64,000 bases of DNA from Nocardia aurantiaca (GTDB lineage Bacteria > Actinomycetota > Actinomycetes > Mycobacteriales > Mycobacteriaceae), in NCBI RefSeq assembly GCF_009708175.1, contig NZ_WMBB01000006.1:1-64000 (forward strand). Direction: 5' to 3'. Of the stretch, positions 8,999-18,219 are shown in pieces (position 1 is the stretch's first letter; every line of letters begins with the position of its first letter). The notes beneath the pieces were generated by a model. The model saw nothing but the letters and a program-made list of their open reading frames with translations, was not told where the DNA came from and did no database searches. The translations under genes were made by a program, and so were the position numbers.

Positions 8999-9025
8999 GA
9001 CAGGACAGCCCTCCAGAACGTGACA
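8999..9025 (-). promoter_or_regulatory. candidate ECF41-type promoter
   Basis: On the minus strand TGTCACG (9019-9025) and TGTC (8999-9002) are separated by 16 bp. This is close to the TGTCACA-N16-CGTC pattern I recall for ECF41 sigma factors. It lies 28 bp before the oxidoreductase start. A -10 of TGTC instead of CGTC is one mismatch. Confidence 0.5.
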
Positions 9026-9059
9026 ACCCGTAAATGTGCACTGGGTCACAGTGGAACAC

Positions 9060-9230
9060 TCGAACCCAGTGCCGTTCGTCGTGCTCGACCACAAGTACGG
9101 GGTGTCGGGCGCGCAGCCGTCGGAGGTGTTCGCGCAGGCGCTGGAGCGGGCCCGGAGCGATCACGCGCCGGACCTCGAGATCGTCGCGGACGCCGATGCC
9201 CGCGGACCCGACGGATGCGCGCTGCCGCAG
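9060..9230 (+). pseudogene. C-terminal remnant of a DsbA/FrnE-like oxidoreductase
   Basis: The plus strand encodes NPVPFVVLDHKYGVSGAQP, then a helix SEVFAQALERA, then ADARGPDGCALPQ. This is the typical C-terminal end of actinobacterial DsbA/FrnE family proteins (xPFFVxDxKYGVSGAQP ... ACGPDGCAVP). There is no start codon with a usable site, the N-terminal two thirds including the CxxC region is absent, and the stop has been lost: the frame runs on antisense into the LtrA gene. I read it as a decayed gene fragment. Confidence 0.65.
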
Positions 9231-9242
9231 CGGGACCGAGCG

Positions 9243-10451
9243 CTAGCGCTCACCGTCGCGCACGATGCGGCGCCCGATCGGCGACACCGTCTCGGTGTAG
9301 GCGCTGCGCTCGCCGGATCGGATGCCGAGCAGGTCATCGGCGATCACGAAGCCATAGGCGACCAGGACCAGCAGCACCAGCTGTCCCCAGGCCACCCCGG
9401 CGATTCCCATCGGCGCGGTGGCCACGATGGCGACGGCGCCGGCCAGTCGCAGCCACGGCCGCGGTATGCCGAGCGTCAGCCGGAACAGGCACTGGCCCAG
9501 GAAGAACACGGCCACGCCACCCGAAAGCGCCAGTGCCGCGGCCGTACTCGCGGGCTGGTTGCCGTGCGAGATGGTCATGGAGATGCCGGCGGCGGTCAGG
9601 ATGATGCCGAGCACCAGCACGAACAGTGAGTAGCCGTAGGCGAGGACGGCCGGGCGAATACGCGCCGGACCCGGCATCGCCGCCAGCCGGCGTTCGCCGC
9701 GCTCGTCGTCGAAGCCGAAATAGGCCCACCACAGCACATATCCGAGGGTCAGGCCGAGACCGGCGGTGGCGGCCAGGCCGACGGTGAGGTCCATACCGGT
9801 CAGGTTCGCGCCGATGGCCACCACCGATTCGCCCAGTGCGATGATGACGACCAGGCCGTGGCGTTCACAGAAGTGGCTGGGGCGGATCACGAATCCCTCG
9901 GTGCGGGCCAGATACGGCGAAACCACCTGCACCACAACGGCAATCGTCCACAGTGTGGCGCGAACCCGGTCCTCGGCGATACCACCCGCCAGTACCAGCG
10001 CAGCGGAGAGGGCGTTCAACGGTGCGAGGCGCAGGATCGCCGAGCTCGCGCTCGCACCACCCGAGGTCGCGAACATGATGCTGTGCACGGTGTTCACGAC
10101 GAAGTACCCGATCCCGAAGGCCAGCCCGGACCCCTGGAAGGCGCTCGGAATCGCCATGGCGACGACGAAGAAGCCGAACATGCCGAGCAGCAGGAAGGTA
10201 CGGCGTGAGGAACTGCTCGGCGCGACCTCGTTGGTGAGGAAAACGTAGCCGCTGTACATCCACCAGATGATGGCGAACATGAGCGCCACATGCCCCAGCT
10301 CACCCCAGCCCGGGTGGTGGGTGAAGGCGTGGGTGAGCTGGGTGATGGTGAAGACGAATACGAGGTCGAAGAACAGTTCCAGGGTCGAGGCCCGGACCTG
10401 CCCGCCCTGCGCCTCGATCTCGGCCGCCGAGCCGGACGTATCGCTGGTCAC
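9243..10451 (-). CDS. low temperature requirement protein A (LtrA) family membrane protein
   Basis: This 402-residue protein has about ten hydrophobic segments. It begins with the LtrA signature TLELFFDLVFVFTITQLTH (about residues 22-40) and contains ERHGLVVIIALGESVVAIG in mid-protein, also diagnostic for the family. The biochemical role of LtrA is unresolved. The start is GTG at 10451. Its 3' end abuts the DsbA-like remnant. It is divergent from the response regulator gene with about 250 bp between, in which I see no further gene. Confidence 0.88.
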   Translation of the reverse strand: MTSDTSGSAAEIEAQGGQVRASTLELFFDLVFVFTITQLTHAFTHHPGWGELGHVALMFAIIWWMYSGYVFLTNEVAPSSSSRRTFLLLGMFGFFVVAMAIPSAFQGSGLAFGIGYFVVNTVHSIMFATSGGASASSAILRLAPLNALSAALVLAGGIAEDRVRATLWTIAVVVQVVSPYLARTEGFVIRPSHFCERHGLVVIIALGESVVAIGANLTGMDLTVGLAATAGLGLTLGYVLWWAYFGFDDERGERRLAAMPGPARIRPAVLAYGYSLFVLVLGIILTAAGISMTISHGNQPASTAAALALSGGVAVFFLGQCLFRLTLGIPRPWLRLAGAVAIVATAPMGIAGVAWGQLVLLVLVAYGFVIADDLLGIRSGERSAYTETVSPIGRRIVRDGER

Positions 10452-10697
10452 GTGCAGAGCGTAGAGCTGTCGCGCGTGGACCGCCGCACTCGCCGGTCCG
10501 GCGATCCTGACGCTCCGAGTCCGCCGGCACCGAGCCCACGGGACTCCGCATGCGCCTTCCCGGCGGGCACTTCACGTTCGACGGTAGGCCCCAGGGAGCG
10601 TTCGAGCTGGTCACGACCGGTGACGAAACCATGACGGCGAGTGCGGATATGGCTCGGACCAGGTGGTTCGGGGGCGGGAGCGGCCTAGGGTGGGGTG

Positions 10698-11411
10698 ATG
10701 CGGATTCTGGTGGCGGATGACGATCCGATGGTGCGCGAGGTGGTGCGGCGGTATCTGGAGCGGGACGGTCTCGAGGTTGTCGAGACCGCGGATGGACCCG
10801 CGACGGCCGCGGTGCTGGAGCGCAATGAGATCGATCTGGCCGTGCTGGATGTGATGATGCCGCCGCCGGATGGGATCGAGCTGACGCGGGCGGTGCGTGC
10901 GGGGGCGCATCCGCAGACGCCGATCATTCTGCTGACCGCGCTCGGAGAGGAGGACGATCGGGTGATCGGGTTGCAGGCGGGGGCCGATGACTATGTGACC
11001 AAGCCGTTCAGTCCGCGGGAGCTGGCGTTGCGGGTGGCGTCCGTGCTGCGGCGGACGAATCCGCAGCCGGTGGCCCAGGAGGTGCTGCGCGGGGACGGAG
11101 TGGAGTTGAATCGGGCGGCTCGGACCGTGGCGGCGGGCGGGATGCCGGTCGAATTGACCGCGCGCGAATTCGATCTGCTGGCCTTCCTGCTGGCGAATCA
11201 GCGACGGGTGTTCAGCAGACAGGAGCTGCTGGCCGAGGTGTGGGGGTGGAACTTCGGTGACCTGTCCACGGTCACCGTGCACGTGAAGCGGTTGCGGGCC
11301 AAGCTGGGTGCCGCACACCGGATCGAGACGGTGTGGGGTCGCGGATATGCCTGGGGCCGCGCCGATGTCGGCACCGACCCGGACGCGGAGGAGGTGGGCC
11401 GTGCCGACTGA
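10698..11411 (+). CDS. OmpR/PhoB-type response regulator
   Basis: This 237-residue protein has an N-terminal receiver domain (residues 1-115) with acidic pocket DDD (7-9), phosphoacceptor Asp51 in [11 protein letters not shown] and conserved Lys in [10 protein letters not shown]-terminal winged-helix Trans_reg_C domain follows (about 130-222), ending in [13 protein letters not shown] and GRGYAW. ATG 10698 is preferred over GTG 10695, with AGGGTGGGG just upstream. The stop overlaps the kinase start by 11 bp, so the two are translationally coupled. The signal and the regulon are not known. Confidence 0.93.
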   Translation: MRILVADDDPMVREVVRRYLERDGLEVVETADGPATAAVLERNEIDLAVLDVMMPPPDGIELTRAVRAGAHPQTPIILLTALGEEDDRVIGLQAGADDYVTKPFSPRELALRVASVLRRTNPQPVAQEVLRGDGVELNRAARTVAAGGMPVELTAREFDLLAFLLANQRRVFSRQELLAEVWGWNFGDLSTVTVHVKRLRAKLGAAHRIETVWGRGYAWGRADVGTDPDAEEVGRAD

Positions 11412-12435
11412 GACCCCCGGGCTGATCGGCTACGCGCTGGCGGGGACGCTGCCGGTGGTGGTGATCGGCGCACTGCTGCTGCGCTACACCCGCAATCGCG
11501 CGATGACCACCAGCATGGCCGTGCTGGTACTGATTCCGACACTGGCCACGCTATGCGGGGTGGTGGCGGTGAGCGGGCTCATGTTCGGGGCCGAATTCGA
11601 GCGCACGGCGGTGGTTCTCGCGGTGGTCACCGCCGTCACGGTGCCGGCGGCCATTCTGCTGGGCCGCGAGCAGGCGCGGGCCACGGTGTGGGAGCGCGAG
11701 ATGCTCGCGCAGGAGCGCGCGGCGGAACGCTCGCGGCGGGAGCTGGTGGCCTGGGTCAGCCATGATCTGCGCACGCCGCTGGCGGGCATTCGCGCCATGG
11801 GCGAGGCGCTGCTGGACGGGGTGGTGTCACAGCCCGAGGACATTCAGCGCTACGCGGAACAGATTGTGCGCGAGACGAATCGGCTGTCCTCCATGGTGGA
11901 CGACCTGTTCGAGATGTCGAAGATCAATGCGGGGGCGCTGCGGCTGCGACTCGAGCCGGTGGATCTGCGCGAGCTCATCGACGAGGTGCTGGCGGCCAAT
12001 CAGCCGACGGCCGGACGCGCCCAGGTCACCTTGGCCGCCACGCAACCCGAAAACAAGATCGTGGTGGCGGGCAGTGATCGGGCGCTGGGCCGGGTGCTGA
12101 CCAATCTGGTGGCCAATGCCATCGCGCACACACCGCCCGGCGGGCGCATCGACATCTCGGCGGGCACGGAGGGCGGGCAGGCCTGGACCCGGGTGGACGA
12201 CACCGGGCCCGGCATTTCCGAGGCCGATCTGCCGCGCATCTTCGAGGTCGCGTATCGCGGCAGCTCCGCCCGCTCCCCCGGCGCGGCCGAACTGGGCAGC
12301 AGCAGCGGTATGGGATTGGCCATCGCCGCGGGGCTGGTGGCGGCGCACCACGGTGACATCACCGCGCAGAACCGTGCGGACGGTGCGCGATTCGAGGTTC
12401 GGCTGCCGTTGCTGGAGACCGCCGACCGCGCGTGA
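11401..12435 (+). CDS. sensor histidine kinase
   Basis: This 344-residue membrane kinase has three hydrophobic segments in the first 90 residues (about 8-28, 38-60 and 69-88), with almost no extracellular loop and no recognisable HAMP or PAS domain. The HisKA H-box is [13 protein letters not shown] with the phosphorylated His121. The HATPase domain has [10 protein letters not shown] (N-box), DDTGPGI (G1) and [10 protein letters not shown] (G2). GTG 11401 lies 8 nt after GAGGAGG, inside the end of the regulator gene. The lack of a sensor domain suggests sensing within the membrane or through a partner. Its 3' end overlaps a convergent gene by 77 bp. Confidence 0.92.
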   Translation: MPTETPGLIGYALAGTLPVVVIGALLLRYTRNRAMTTSMAVLVLIPTLATLCGVVAVSGLMFGAEFERTAVVLAVVTAVTVPAAILLGREQARATVWEREMLAQERAAERSRRELVAWVSHDLRTPLAGIRAMGEALLDGVVSQPEDIQRYAEQIVRETNRLSSMVDDLFEMSKINAGALRLRLEPVDLRELIDEVLAANQPTAGRAQVTLAATQPENKIVVAGSDRALGRVLTNLVANAIAHTPPGGRIDISAGTEGGQAWTRVDDTGPGISEADLPRIFEVAYRGSSARSPGAAELGSSSGMGLAIAAGLVAAHHGDITAQNRADGARFEVRLPLLETADRA

Positions 12436-12817
12436 GCAGCAGGTAGGCGGCGACAACGGCCCAGACGACCGCGAGCGAAACGATCAGGCCGACGGTGTAA
12501 TCGCGGTCCAGAACGGTGTCGTTGCCAGGGACCGCTCCCTCACGGCCGAGCACCGGGATCGCGAGGAGGATCAGGGCGAGGCTGATGAACGCGCCGACGG
12601 TGTAGGCGGACCACCAGCGGGCGGGGAGCACATGGTGGCCGAGCACGCCCGCCAGGGCCGCGACCGGGCCGAACACCAGATTCTCGGCGAGGATCGCGCC
12701 GATGAACCAGACGGCGACCGAGCGCAGGTCGGTGGTGCTCATCTTCAGCAGCAGGTCGACGCCGTAGGCCGCTAGCCCGATACCCGATACGCACAGCAGG
12801 ATTCGGGTGATCGTCAT
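12359..12817 (-). CDS. small integral membrane protein, function unknown
   Basis: This 152-residue protein has four hydrophobic segments (about residues 4-23, 33-58, 66-88 and 108-130) and a basic, proline-rich cytosolic tail. I do not recognise the family. Its ATG overlaps the stop of the oxidoreductase gene as ATGA, with GAGGA 7 nt upstream, so it is translated together with that gene and may help assemble or anchor it. The C-terminal 26 codons lie antisense to the 3' end of the histidine kinase gene. Confidence 0.75.
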   Translation of the reverse strand: MTITRILLCVSGIGLAAYGVDLLLKMSTTDLRSVAVWFIGAILAENLVFGPVAALAGVLGHHVLPARWWSAYTVGAFISLALILLAIPVLGREGAVPGNDTVLDRDYTVGLIVSLAVVWAVVAAYLLLTRGRRSPATAAEPRIAHRPHGSAR

Positions 12818-14109
12818 GGGAGTTCCTCGATCGATTCGAGCCATTTGGTCTGGAGGACGCCCGGGCGATCGGGAGCGATCAGTCGGCAGGGATAGCCGTG
12901 GTCGAGGGCGAGGTCCTCACCATTGAGGCGCAGGGCGATCAGCGTGGCGGCATCCACCACGAAGTTGCGGGGCAGTACCGACGAGCCGTAGATGCCCGTC
13001 GTCTCCAGGGAGACGAAACGGACATCGCCGCCACGGTATTCGCCCACCTGGGCGAGCAGGTCGCGCAAACGGACGCCGGACCAGTGGCCCTGCGCGCTCC
13101 AGCCCTCGACACAGGCGATGGGCAGCGCGCTGTCGCGCTGCGGCAGTGCCTCCAGATCGGCGCGGGAGAAACCGCGTTCGCGACCGCCGACTTTCACGGT
13201 CAGCGTGTACTGCGGCGAGCGGGCGGATTCGGTGACGGCCGCGGCCGCGGCCGTCCGGTTGATCGGAACGCTTTGCGGGCCTTGACCACTGCGCGGCGCG
13301 AGGAGGGAGACCCAACGCAGGAACGGGATCGACTGCCCGGCCACCGCCATCCCCGCCACGACCGCGCCCAGCCCGGCCGCGATGAGCACCGCACGGCGCG
13401 AAACGCCCTGGGGCTCGGTATGCTCGTCGTCCGGGTCCGCGGCCGCTCGAGCGACGGAGTCCGGGGCATCGACCGGCTTCGAAAGCGCTTGTCGCACAAT
13501 CGGAAGCTTGACCGCCAAGTGCACCACGACCGCGCCGAGGGCCACATACGCCGTGGCGTGATGCGTGGTGGTGAAGAAGAACTTCCACGGGTAGTACTGC
13601 GCGGTATTGAACAGCCCGGTGACGATCTGGAACAGCACCACCCCGATGAGCACCGCCACCGACAGGCGCTCCACGACTTCAGGAAGTCCGCGGCGCAGCG
13701 ACGGTTTGCGGAAGAACCGCGGATACACCGACCACAGCTTCACCAGTAGCAGCGGGATCATCATGACCCCGACCGTCACGTGAGTGCCCTGGGTGACGCG
13801 GTACAGCCACACCGGGTGCGCGGGCCACCGGAACCAGTCCGGCGGATGCTGGATGAGGTGACTGATCAACCCGGTCACGAACAGGATCGTGATGCCGGCG
13901 CCGAGGGCGATACCGGCCCGCGCGGCCACCGCCGTCGATCGGGCCGGGCTCAGACGCTGGGAAAGCGCGCCCGGCAGCAATAGTTCGGACTGCCCGGACC
14001 GCTCGTCCCGGGCAGGCTCGCCGTTCTGCTCGAGCGCAGCGGGCTGGTCCGATACTGCGGTCTGGTCTGGCACGGCGTCCGCGGTTTCGGTGTGCTCGAC
14101 TGGCTGCAC
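12814..14109 (-). CDS. molybdopterin-dependent oxidoreductase fused to a cytochrome b-like membrane domain
   Basis: This 431-residue protein has a variable N-terminal tail (1-50), then four to five transmembrane helices (about 58-240). Several histidines in the membrane part (GLISHLIQH, RVTQGTHVTVG, TTTHHATAYVALGAVVVH) could bind haem b. A periplasmic domain of the sulfite oxidase/YedY type follows (about 275-431), with the Mo-ligand cysteine in PIACVEGWSAQG and the HGYPCRLIAPD segment. GTG 14109 is chosen because AAAGGAG lies 6 nt upstream. It is third in an operon after two glycosyltransferase-like genes. The fusion suggests electron flow between the membrane quinone pool and a Mo cofactor. 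The substrate is not known. Confidence 0.87.
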   Translation of the reverse strand: MQPVEHTETADAVPDQTAVSDQPAALEQNGEPARDERSGQSELLLPGALSQRLSPARSTAVAARAGIALGAGITILFVTGLISHLIQHPPDWFRWPAHPVWLYRVTQGTHVTVGVMMIPLLLVKLWSVYPRFFRKPSLRRGLPEVVERLSVAVLIGVVLFQIVTGLFNTAQYYPWKFFFTTTHHATAYVALGAVVVHLAVKLPIVRQALSKPVDAPDSVARAAADPDDEHTEPQGVSRRAVLIAAGLGAVVAGMAVAGQSIPFLRWVSLLAPRSGQGPQSVPINRTAAAAAVTESARSPQYTLTVKVGGRERGFSRADLEALPQRDSALPIACVEGWSAQGHWSGVRLRDLLAQVGEYRGGDVRFVSLETTGIYGSSVLPRNFVVDAATLIALRLNGEDLALDHGYPCRLIAPDRPGVLQTKWLESIEELP

Positions 14110-14135
14110 CGCGGGCTCCTTTCGAAACTCGGATC

Positions 14136-14825
14136 TCAGAGTGCGACAGGGGTTTTCGCCGTCACCAGCTCGGCGACGGCCCGCGCGAAGCGCCCCCGGG
14201 ACACCGCTGCCACCGAGACGGCGTCGGCGTAGGTGTCCACATCGGTCAGGGTCGGCAGGGCGTGAACTCGGAATCCGCTGTGGCGCAAGGCCGTCTCGGT
14301 GAGTTCGCCGGTACGGTTCGTCGACATCGGAATGTCGGCGAGCAGATGCGCCGGGCTGGATTCGGTGAGGCCCAGAGCCCACCAGCCGCCGTCCGTGGCG
14401 GGCCCGAGCACGGTGTCGCCCGTGGCCACCAGGCGGGCGGCCGAGCGGGCGAGCAGGTCCGAATCGACCTGCGGGGTGTCCATGCCGATCTGCAGCACCG
14501 GAACGCCGAATTCGGCCGCATCGGCGTGGGCGTTGGCGAGTCGCTCGCCGAAGCTGTCGCCACGCTGCGTTACCACGGTCACGTCGCGCAGGGCGGCGGC
14601 CAGCTCGATCGAGCGTTCGGCGCGATCGAGATCGCCGGTCCAGGCGACGACGCGGTGGCGAATCCCGCTCTCGCTCATCGCGTCCAGGGTGTCGAGCAGG
14701 GCGCAGGCCGCCAGATAGGCGGCGTCCACCGGCGAGAAGGGCGGGGTGAGGCGGGTTTTGGCGAATCCCGCGATCGGCGATTTGGCTACCACCAGCATGG
14801 TGGCGGGAATCTCGGTCGGGTTCAT
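14136..14825 (-). CDS. DUF2064/TIGR04282-type glycosyltransferase-like protein
   Basis: This 229-residue protein has a nucleotidyl/glycosyl transferase fold. It opens with MLVVAKSPIAGFAKTRL, the family's nucleotide-binding start, and contains QIGMDTPQ (metal-binding Asp) and LGPATDGGWWALGL. Proteins of this group are often encoded beside GT2 enzymes, as here. The start overlaps the stop of the GT2 gene as ATGA. The acceptor is unknown. A 26-bp gap separates it from the oxidoreductase gene. Confidence 0.85.
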   Translation of the reverse strand: MNPTEIPATMLVVAKSPIAGFAKTRLTPPFSPVDAAYLAACALLDTLDAMSESGIRHRVVAWTGDLDRAERSIELAAALRDVTVVTQRGDSFGERLANAHADAAEFGVPVLQIGMDTPQVDSDLLARSAARLVATGDTVLGPATDGGWWALGLTESSPAHLLADIPMSTNRTGELTETALRHSGFRVHALPTLTDVDTYADAVSVAAVSRGRFARAVAELVTAKTPVAL

Positions 14826-15487
14826 CGGACACTCCAGAAGTCGCGGGCGGCACGCAGGGTGCCGAGCCAGGAACCGGAGACCTTGGACTCGCCGTGAGTC
14901 CGCGGCCGATAGGTGATGTCGCGTTCCAGCACCAGCCAGCCGGCGCGGGCGGCGCCGGTGAGCAGGGCCAACGGGTAGCCGGAGCGGGCGTGCAGGTGGC
15001 CGAGCGCCTGCAGTCGGTCGCGGCGGGCCACCCGCATGGCGGCGATATCGTGCACCGGCAACCCGTAGTGGCGGCGTAGCCGGAAGGCGAAGGCCCAGTT
15101 GCCGATTCGTGCGTGCAGCGGTAGGGCGCCGGGCGCCGCGGCGCGGCGGCGGCCGACCACCATGTCGACGCCGGGGCCGAATTCGGCCACCAGGCGGGGC
15201 AGTTCGCCGGGATCCAGGGAGCCGTCGCCGTCCAGGACCGCGACCAGTTCGGTGCGGGCGGCATCGACGCCGGTGTGCACGGCGCTGCCGTAGCCGGGAG
15301 TCGGTTCGGTCACCACGGTCGCGCCGGCGGCGCGCGCCACGTCGGCGGTGCCATCGGTGGAACCGTTGTCCACCACGATCACCCGGTAGCCCATGGGAAT
15401 TGCTGACAGTACGCCAGGCAAGGCTTCCGCTTCGTCCCGGCACGGGATCACCACCGTGACCCCGGGTTCGGAGTCCAACTCGGTCAT
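14822..15487 (-). CDS. family 2 glycosyltransferase
   Basis: This 221-residue GT-A fold transferase begins with VTVVIPCRDEAEALP. It has VIVVDNGSTDGTADVA (about residues 38-53) and the VLDGDGSLDPGE metal-binding DxD-type motif. No C-terminal membrane helices are seen, so it is probably cytosolic and uses a nucleotide sugar. The start ATG 15487 gives the normal N-terminus; the longer frame to 15655 has no support. It is first in a four-gene operon and divergent from the multi-TM protein gene. Confidence 0.88.
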   Translation of the reverse strand: MTELDSEPGVTVVIPCRDEAEALPGVLSAIPMGYRVIVVDNGSTDGTADVARAAGATVVTEPTPGYGSAVHTGVDAARTELVAVLDGDGSLDPGELPRLVAEFGPGVDMVVGRRRAAAPGALPLHARIGNWAFAFRLRRHYGLPVHDIAAMRVARRDRLQALGHLHARSGYPLALLTGAARAGWLVLERDITYRPRTHGESKVSGSWLGTLRAARDFWSVR

Positions 15488-15611
15488 GGCCTCGACCGTA
15501 CGGCCAATCGGGGCCTTCCGACCACGGGACACGCATGACGAAAGTATGACAAGAGCAGGAGAAACGCCGATCCGGACAGTTCCGGCGGTTTCGGGGCCTA
15601 GGGTTTCCGGC

Positions 15612-16997
15612 ATGGCGAACGCTTCCGCGACCAGGGTCGCGCGCTCTGTCTCCACCCGCGTCGACGCCTACTGCGCGCTCGCGGCCTTCTGTTTCGTCCT
15701 CGCCGCGTTCCTGATTCCGCGAATCGAGGGCAAACCCTGGCGAGACAGGTTGTACGCCGGGGCCGCACCGATCTTCGGCGGCTGGCTGCCGCATTTGGGG
15801 TGGGGCACCGTGCCGGCCGTCGCCCTCGCCACGGCCGTGGTGCGGTTCGGACCGGACCTGGCGCGGCGGCTGTCATGGACGCGGCTGCTGCTGACCACCT
15901 GGGCGACGGCGGCGGCATGGGCGTTCGCGCTGGCCATGGTGGACGGCTGGCAGCGCGGCTTCGCGGGGCGGCTCACCACCCGCGACGAATACCTGCACGA
16001 GGTCGGCGGAGTGCACGACATCGGGGCCATGCTGCGCGGATTCTCCGGACGCATCCTGGATTTCCAGCCGGATTCGTGGACCACACACGTGTCCGGGCAT
16101 CCGCCGGGCGCGCTGCTGGTGTTCGTACTGCTGGACCGGATCGGGCTGGGCGGCGGGGCATGGGCCGGACTGTTGTGTCTGCTCGTCGGGACCAGCGCCG
16201 CGGCGGCGGTGCCGTTCACCATTCGGGCGCTCGGGTCCGAACATCGCGCCCGGAGCGCTGCGCCCTTTCTGGCGCTCATGCCCGCGGTCATCTGGATCGC
16301 GGTGTCGGCGGACGGGCTCTTCGCCGGGGTGGGCGCCTGGTCGGTTGCGCTGCTGGCGCTGGCGACCCGGCTCGAGCCGGGGTGGATCCTCACCGCGGTG
16401 GCGTCCGGGCTGTTGTTCGGGTGCACCGTCTTCCTGAATTACGGCCTTGTGCTCATGGCGATTCCGGCCGCGGCGGTGCTGCTGGCTCGCTCGTTCCAGC
16501 CCGCCATTCCGGCGCTGGTGGGTGCGCTGGCCGTGGTGGCGGCCTTCGCGGCGGCGGGATTCTGGTGGCTGACCGGCTATCACCTCGTGGTCGAACGCTA
16601 TTACCAGGGCATTGCCAGCGAGCGGCCCTACGCGTACTGGGTGTGGGGCAATCTCGCCGCGACCGTGTGCGCGGTGGGTCTGGCCACCGTCGCGGCGAGC
16701 TGCCGGGTGCTGGTCGAGCTGAAGATCCAGCCGGTGCATCCGTGGCAAGACCGGCTGTCGCGCTGGCGATCCCGGGTGGATCCGGCGGCGCTGCTGGCGG
16801 CCGCGGGCGTCACCGCCATCCTGATCGCGGACTTCAGCGGACTGAGCAAGGCCGAGACCGAACGCATCTGGCTGCCGTTCGATGTCTGTGCGCTGTCGGC
16901 GACCGCCCTGCTCCCCCGCCACAGCTCACGCTTCTGGCTCGTCGCGCAGGCGGCGGGGGCGTTGCTCATCAATCATGTGATCCTGACGAACTGGTAA
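15612..16997 (+). CDS. multi-spanning membrane protein, probable lipid-linked glycosyltransferase
   Basis: This 461-residue protein has about eleven transmembrane segments. An extracytoplasmic first loop carries acidic residues (TTRDEYLHEVGGVHD), and HVSGHPPGALL follows before the fifth helix. The pattern resembles GT-C type mannosyltransferases, but I cannot name a family. ATG 15612 has AGGG upstream; the longer frame has no support. It is divergent from the GT2 operon, which may supply its substrate. It ends 15 bp from the convergent epimerase gene. Confidence 0.75.
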   Translation: MANASATRVARSVSTRVDAYCALAAFCFVLAAFLIPRIEGKPWRDRLYAGAAPIFGGWLPHLGWGTVPAVALATAVVRFGPDLARRLSWTRLLLTTWATAAAWAFALAMVDGWQRGFAGRLTTRDEYLHEVGGVHDIGAMLRGFSGRILDFQPDSWTTHVSGHPPGALLVFVLLDRIGLGGGAWAGLLCLLVGTSAAAAVPFTIRALGSEHRARSAAPFLALMPAVIWIAVSADGLFAGVGAWSVALLALATRLEPGWILTAVASGLLFGCTVFLNYGLVLMAIPAAAVLLARSFQPAIPALVGALAVVAAFAAAGFWWLTGYHLVVERYYQGIASERPYAYWVWGNLAATVCAVGLATVAASCRVLVELKIQPVHPWQDRLSRWRSRVDPAALLAAAGVTAILIADFSGLSKAETERIWLPFDVCALSATALLPRHSSRFWLVAQAAGALLINHVILTNW

Positions 16998-17012
16998 CCG
17001 CCACAGGCGCAT

Positions 17013-18071
17013 TCACCGCCAGGTCGGCGCTCCGTTCCCGGCGGCGGAACGCAGCGGGGCGGTGGCGAATTCGGCGAGTCCCACGCCGGGGGTGATGGCG
17101 GCGACGAAACCCAGTGCGCGGCGGGCCCGTTCGGGGCTCGCCACGATGTGGCGGACATCGCCGGGACGGTAGTCGCCGGTGACCACGGGTTGTTTGCCGC
17201 CGTAGGCGGTGGCCAGGGTCGTAGCGACCTCGCCGATGGTGATCGGGGCGCCCGAGGCGATGTTGAGTGGAGTGAACCCGCCGAGCGGATGCTCGAGGGC
17301 GACGACATTGGCGGCGGCGATATCGCGGACGTGCACGAAATCGCGGGCCTGCGCGCCGTCTTCGAACACGCGCGGGGCCTCGTTCGCCTCGAGCGCGGAG
17401 CGGAAGATGGCGGCCACGCCGGAATACGGTGTGTCCCTGGGCATATCGGGGCCGTACACATTGTGGTACCGCAGCGCGGTGACGGTGCCGCCGGTGGCCG
17501 CCGCCCAGGCGATGGCGTAGTGCTCCTGCGCCACCTTGGCGGCGGCGTAGAGGCTGCGCGGGCGCAGGGGTGCGTCCTCGTCGATCGCGGCCCAGGTGAG
17601 GGGGCGGCCGTCGGGGCCGCGGTGGTCGAAGCGGCCGTTGTCGAGATCGGTGCGCATACGCGGGGCCGGGTCGGCCGCGACGCCCGCGGAATCGACGTAG
17701 CGGCCCTCGCCGTAGACCACCATCGAGGAGGCCAGCACCAGGCGGCGGCAGCGGGCGCGGTCCATGGCGGCGAGCAGGACCGCGGTGCCGAGATCGTTGT
17801 GGCTGGCGTAGGCGGGCGCGTCCTGGGCGCTCACGCCCGCGCCGACCACGGCCGCCTGATGGCAGACCACGTCGACGCCGCGCAGCACCGTGTCGAGGGC
17901 GTCCGGATCGCGTACGTCCACTCTGGCGATGCCGGGTGGCGGCACGGCCGCGGATCCGTGGGCGGCGGCGAGCATGACGTCGACCGCGATGACGTCGTGT
18001 CCGGCGGCCTGTGCCGCGCGGTGAATGTGCGAGCCGATGAATCCGGCTGCGCCGGTCAGGAGTACACGCAT
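17013..18071 (-). CDS. NAD-dependent epimerase/dehydratase
   Basis: This 352-residue extended SDR has the N-terminal NAD motif LLTGAAGFIGSHI, the catalytic YAAAK (in SLYAAAKVAQEHY), and YHNVYGPDMPRD and DFVHVRDIAAANV typical of UDP-glucose 4-epimerase-like enzymes. It probably interconverts nucleotide sugars for envelope glycans. ATG 18071 is chosen because the next residues begin the Rossmann fold. Its promoter region is shared with the divergent ABC transporter. Confidence 0.9.
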   Translation of the reverse strand: MRVLLTGAAGFIGSHIHRAAQAAGHDVIAVDVMLAAAHGSAAVPPPGIARVDVRDPDALDTVLRGVDVVCHQAAVVGAGVSAQDAPAYASHNDLGTAVLLAAMDRARCRRLVLASSMVVYGEGRYVDSAGVAADPAPRMRTDLDNGRFDHRGPDGRPLTWAAIDEDAPLRPRSLYAAAKVAQEHYAIAWAAATGGTVTALRYHNVYGPDMPRDTPYSGVAAIFRSALEANEAPRVFEDGAQARDFVHVRDIAAANVVALEHPLGGFTPLNIASGAPITIGEVATTLATAYGGKQPVVTGDYRPGDVRHIVASPERARRALGFVAAITPGVGLAEFATAPLRSAAGNGAPTWR

Positions 18072-18190
18072 GCGGCGATTCTGGACGGAGCGCCGCCGGA
18101 ATGCGTCGGGACTGGCCGAGCTCGCCCGGTTCGTCATGATTTGGTCAGATCGCGGCCGCACGCGAGCCGGGATGCGACACGCACACGGGT

Positions 18191-18219
18191 CTTGCCCTCG
18201 GCACCGGAGGGGCGCACAA
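18191..18219 (+). promoter_or_regulatory. candidate promoter of the ABC-TetR operon
   Basis: TTGCCC (18191-18196) and CACAAT (18214-18219) are separated by 17 bp. The -10 overlaps the first arm of the palindromic operator, which would let a bound repressor block RNA polymerase. Confidence 0.4.

Noticed and set aside
10535..10690. Short frame before the response regulator (MRLPGGHFTFDGRPQG)
   Set aside because: It looks slightly protein-like but runs into the regulator gene in another frame, with no ribosome site or family.
14110..15264. Extension of the oxidoreductase frame to 816 residues
   Set aside because: The part upstream of GTG 14109 is out of frame with the two transferase genes that occupy the same DNA, and it has no family match.
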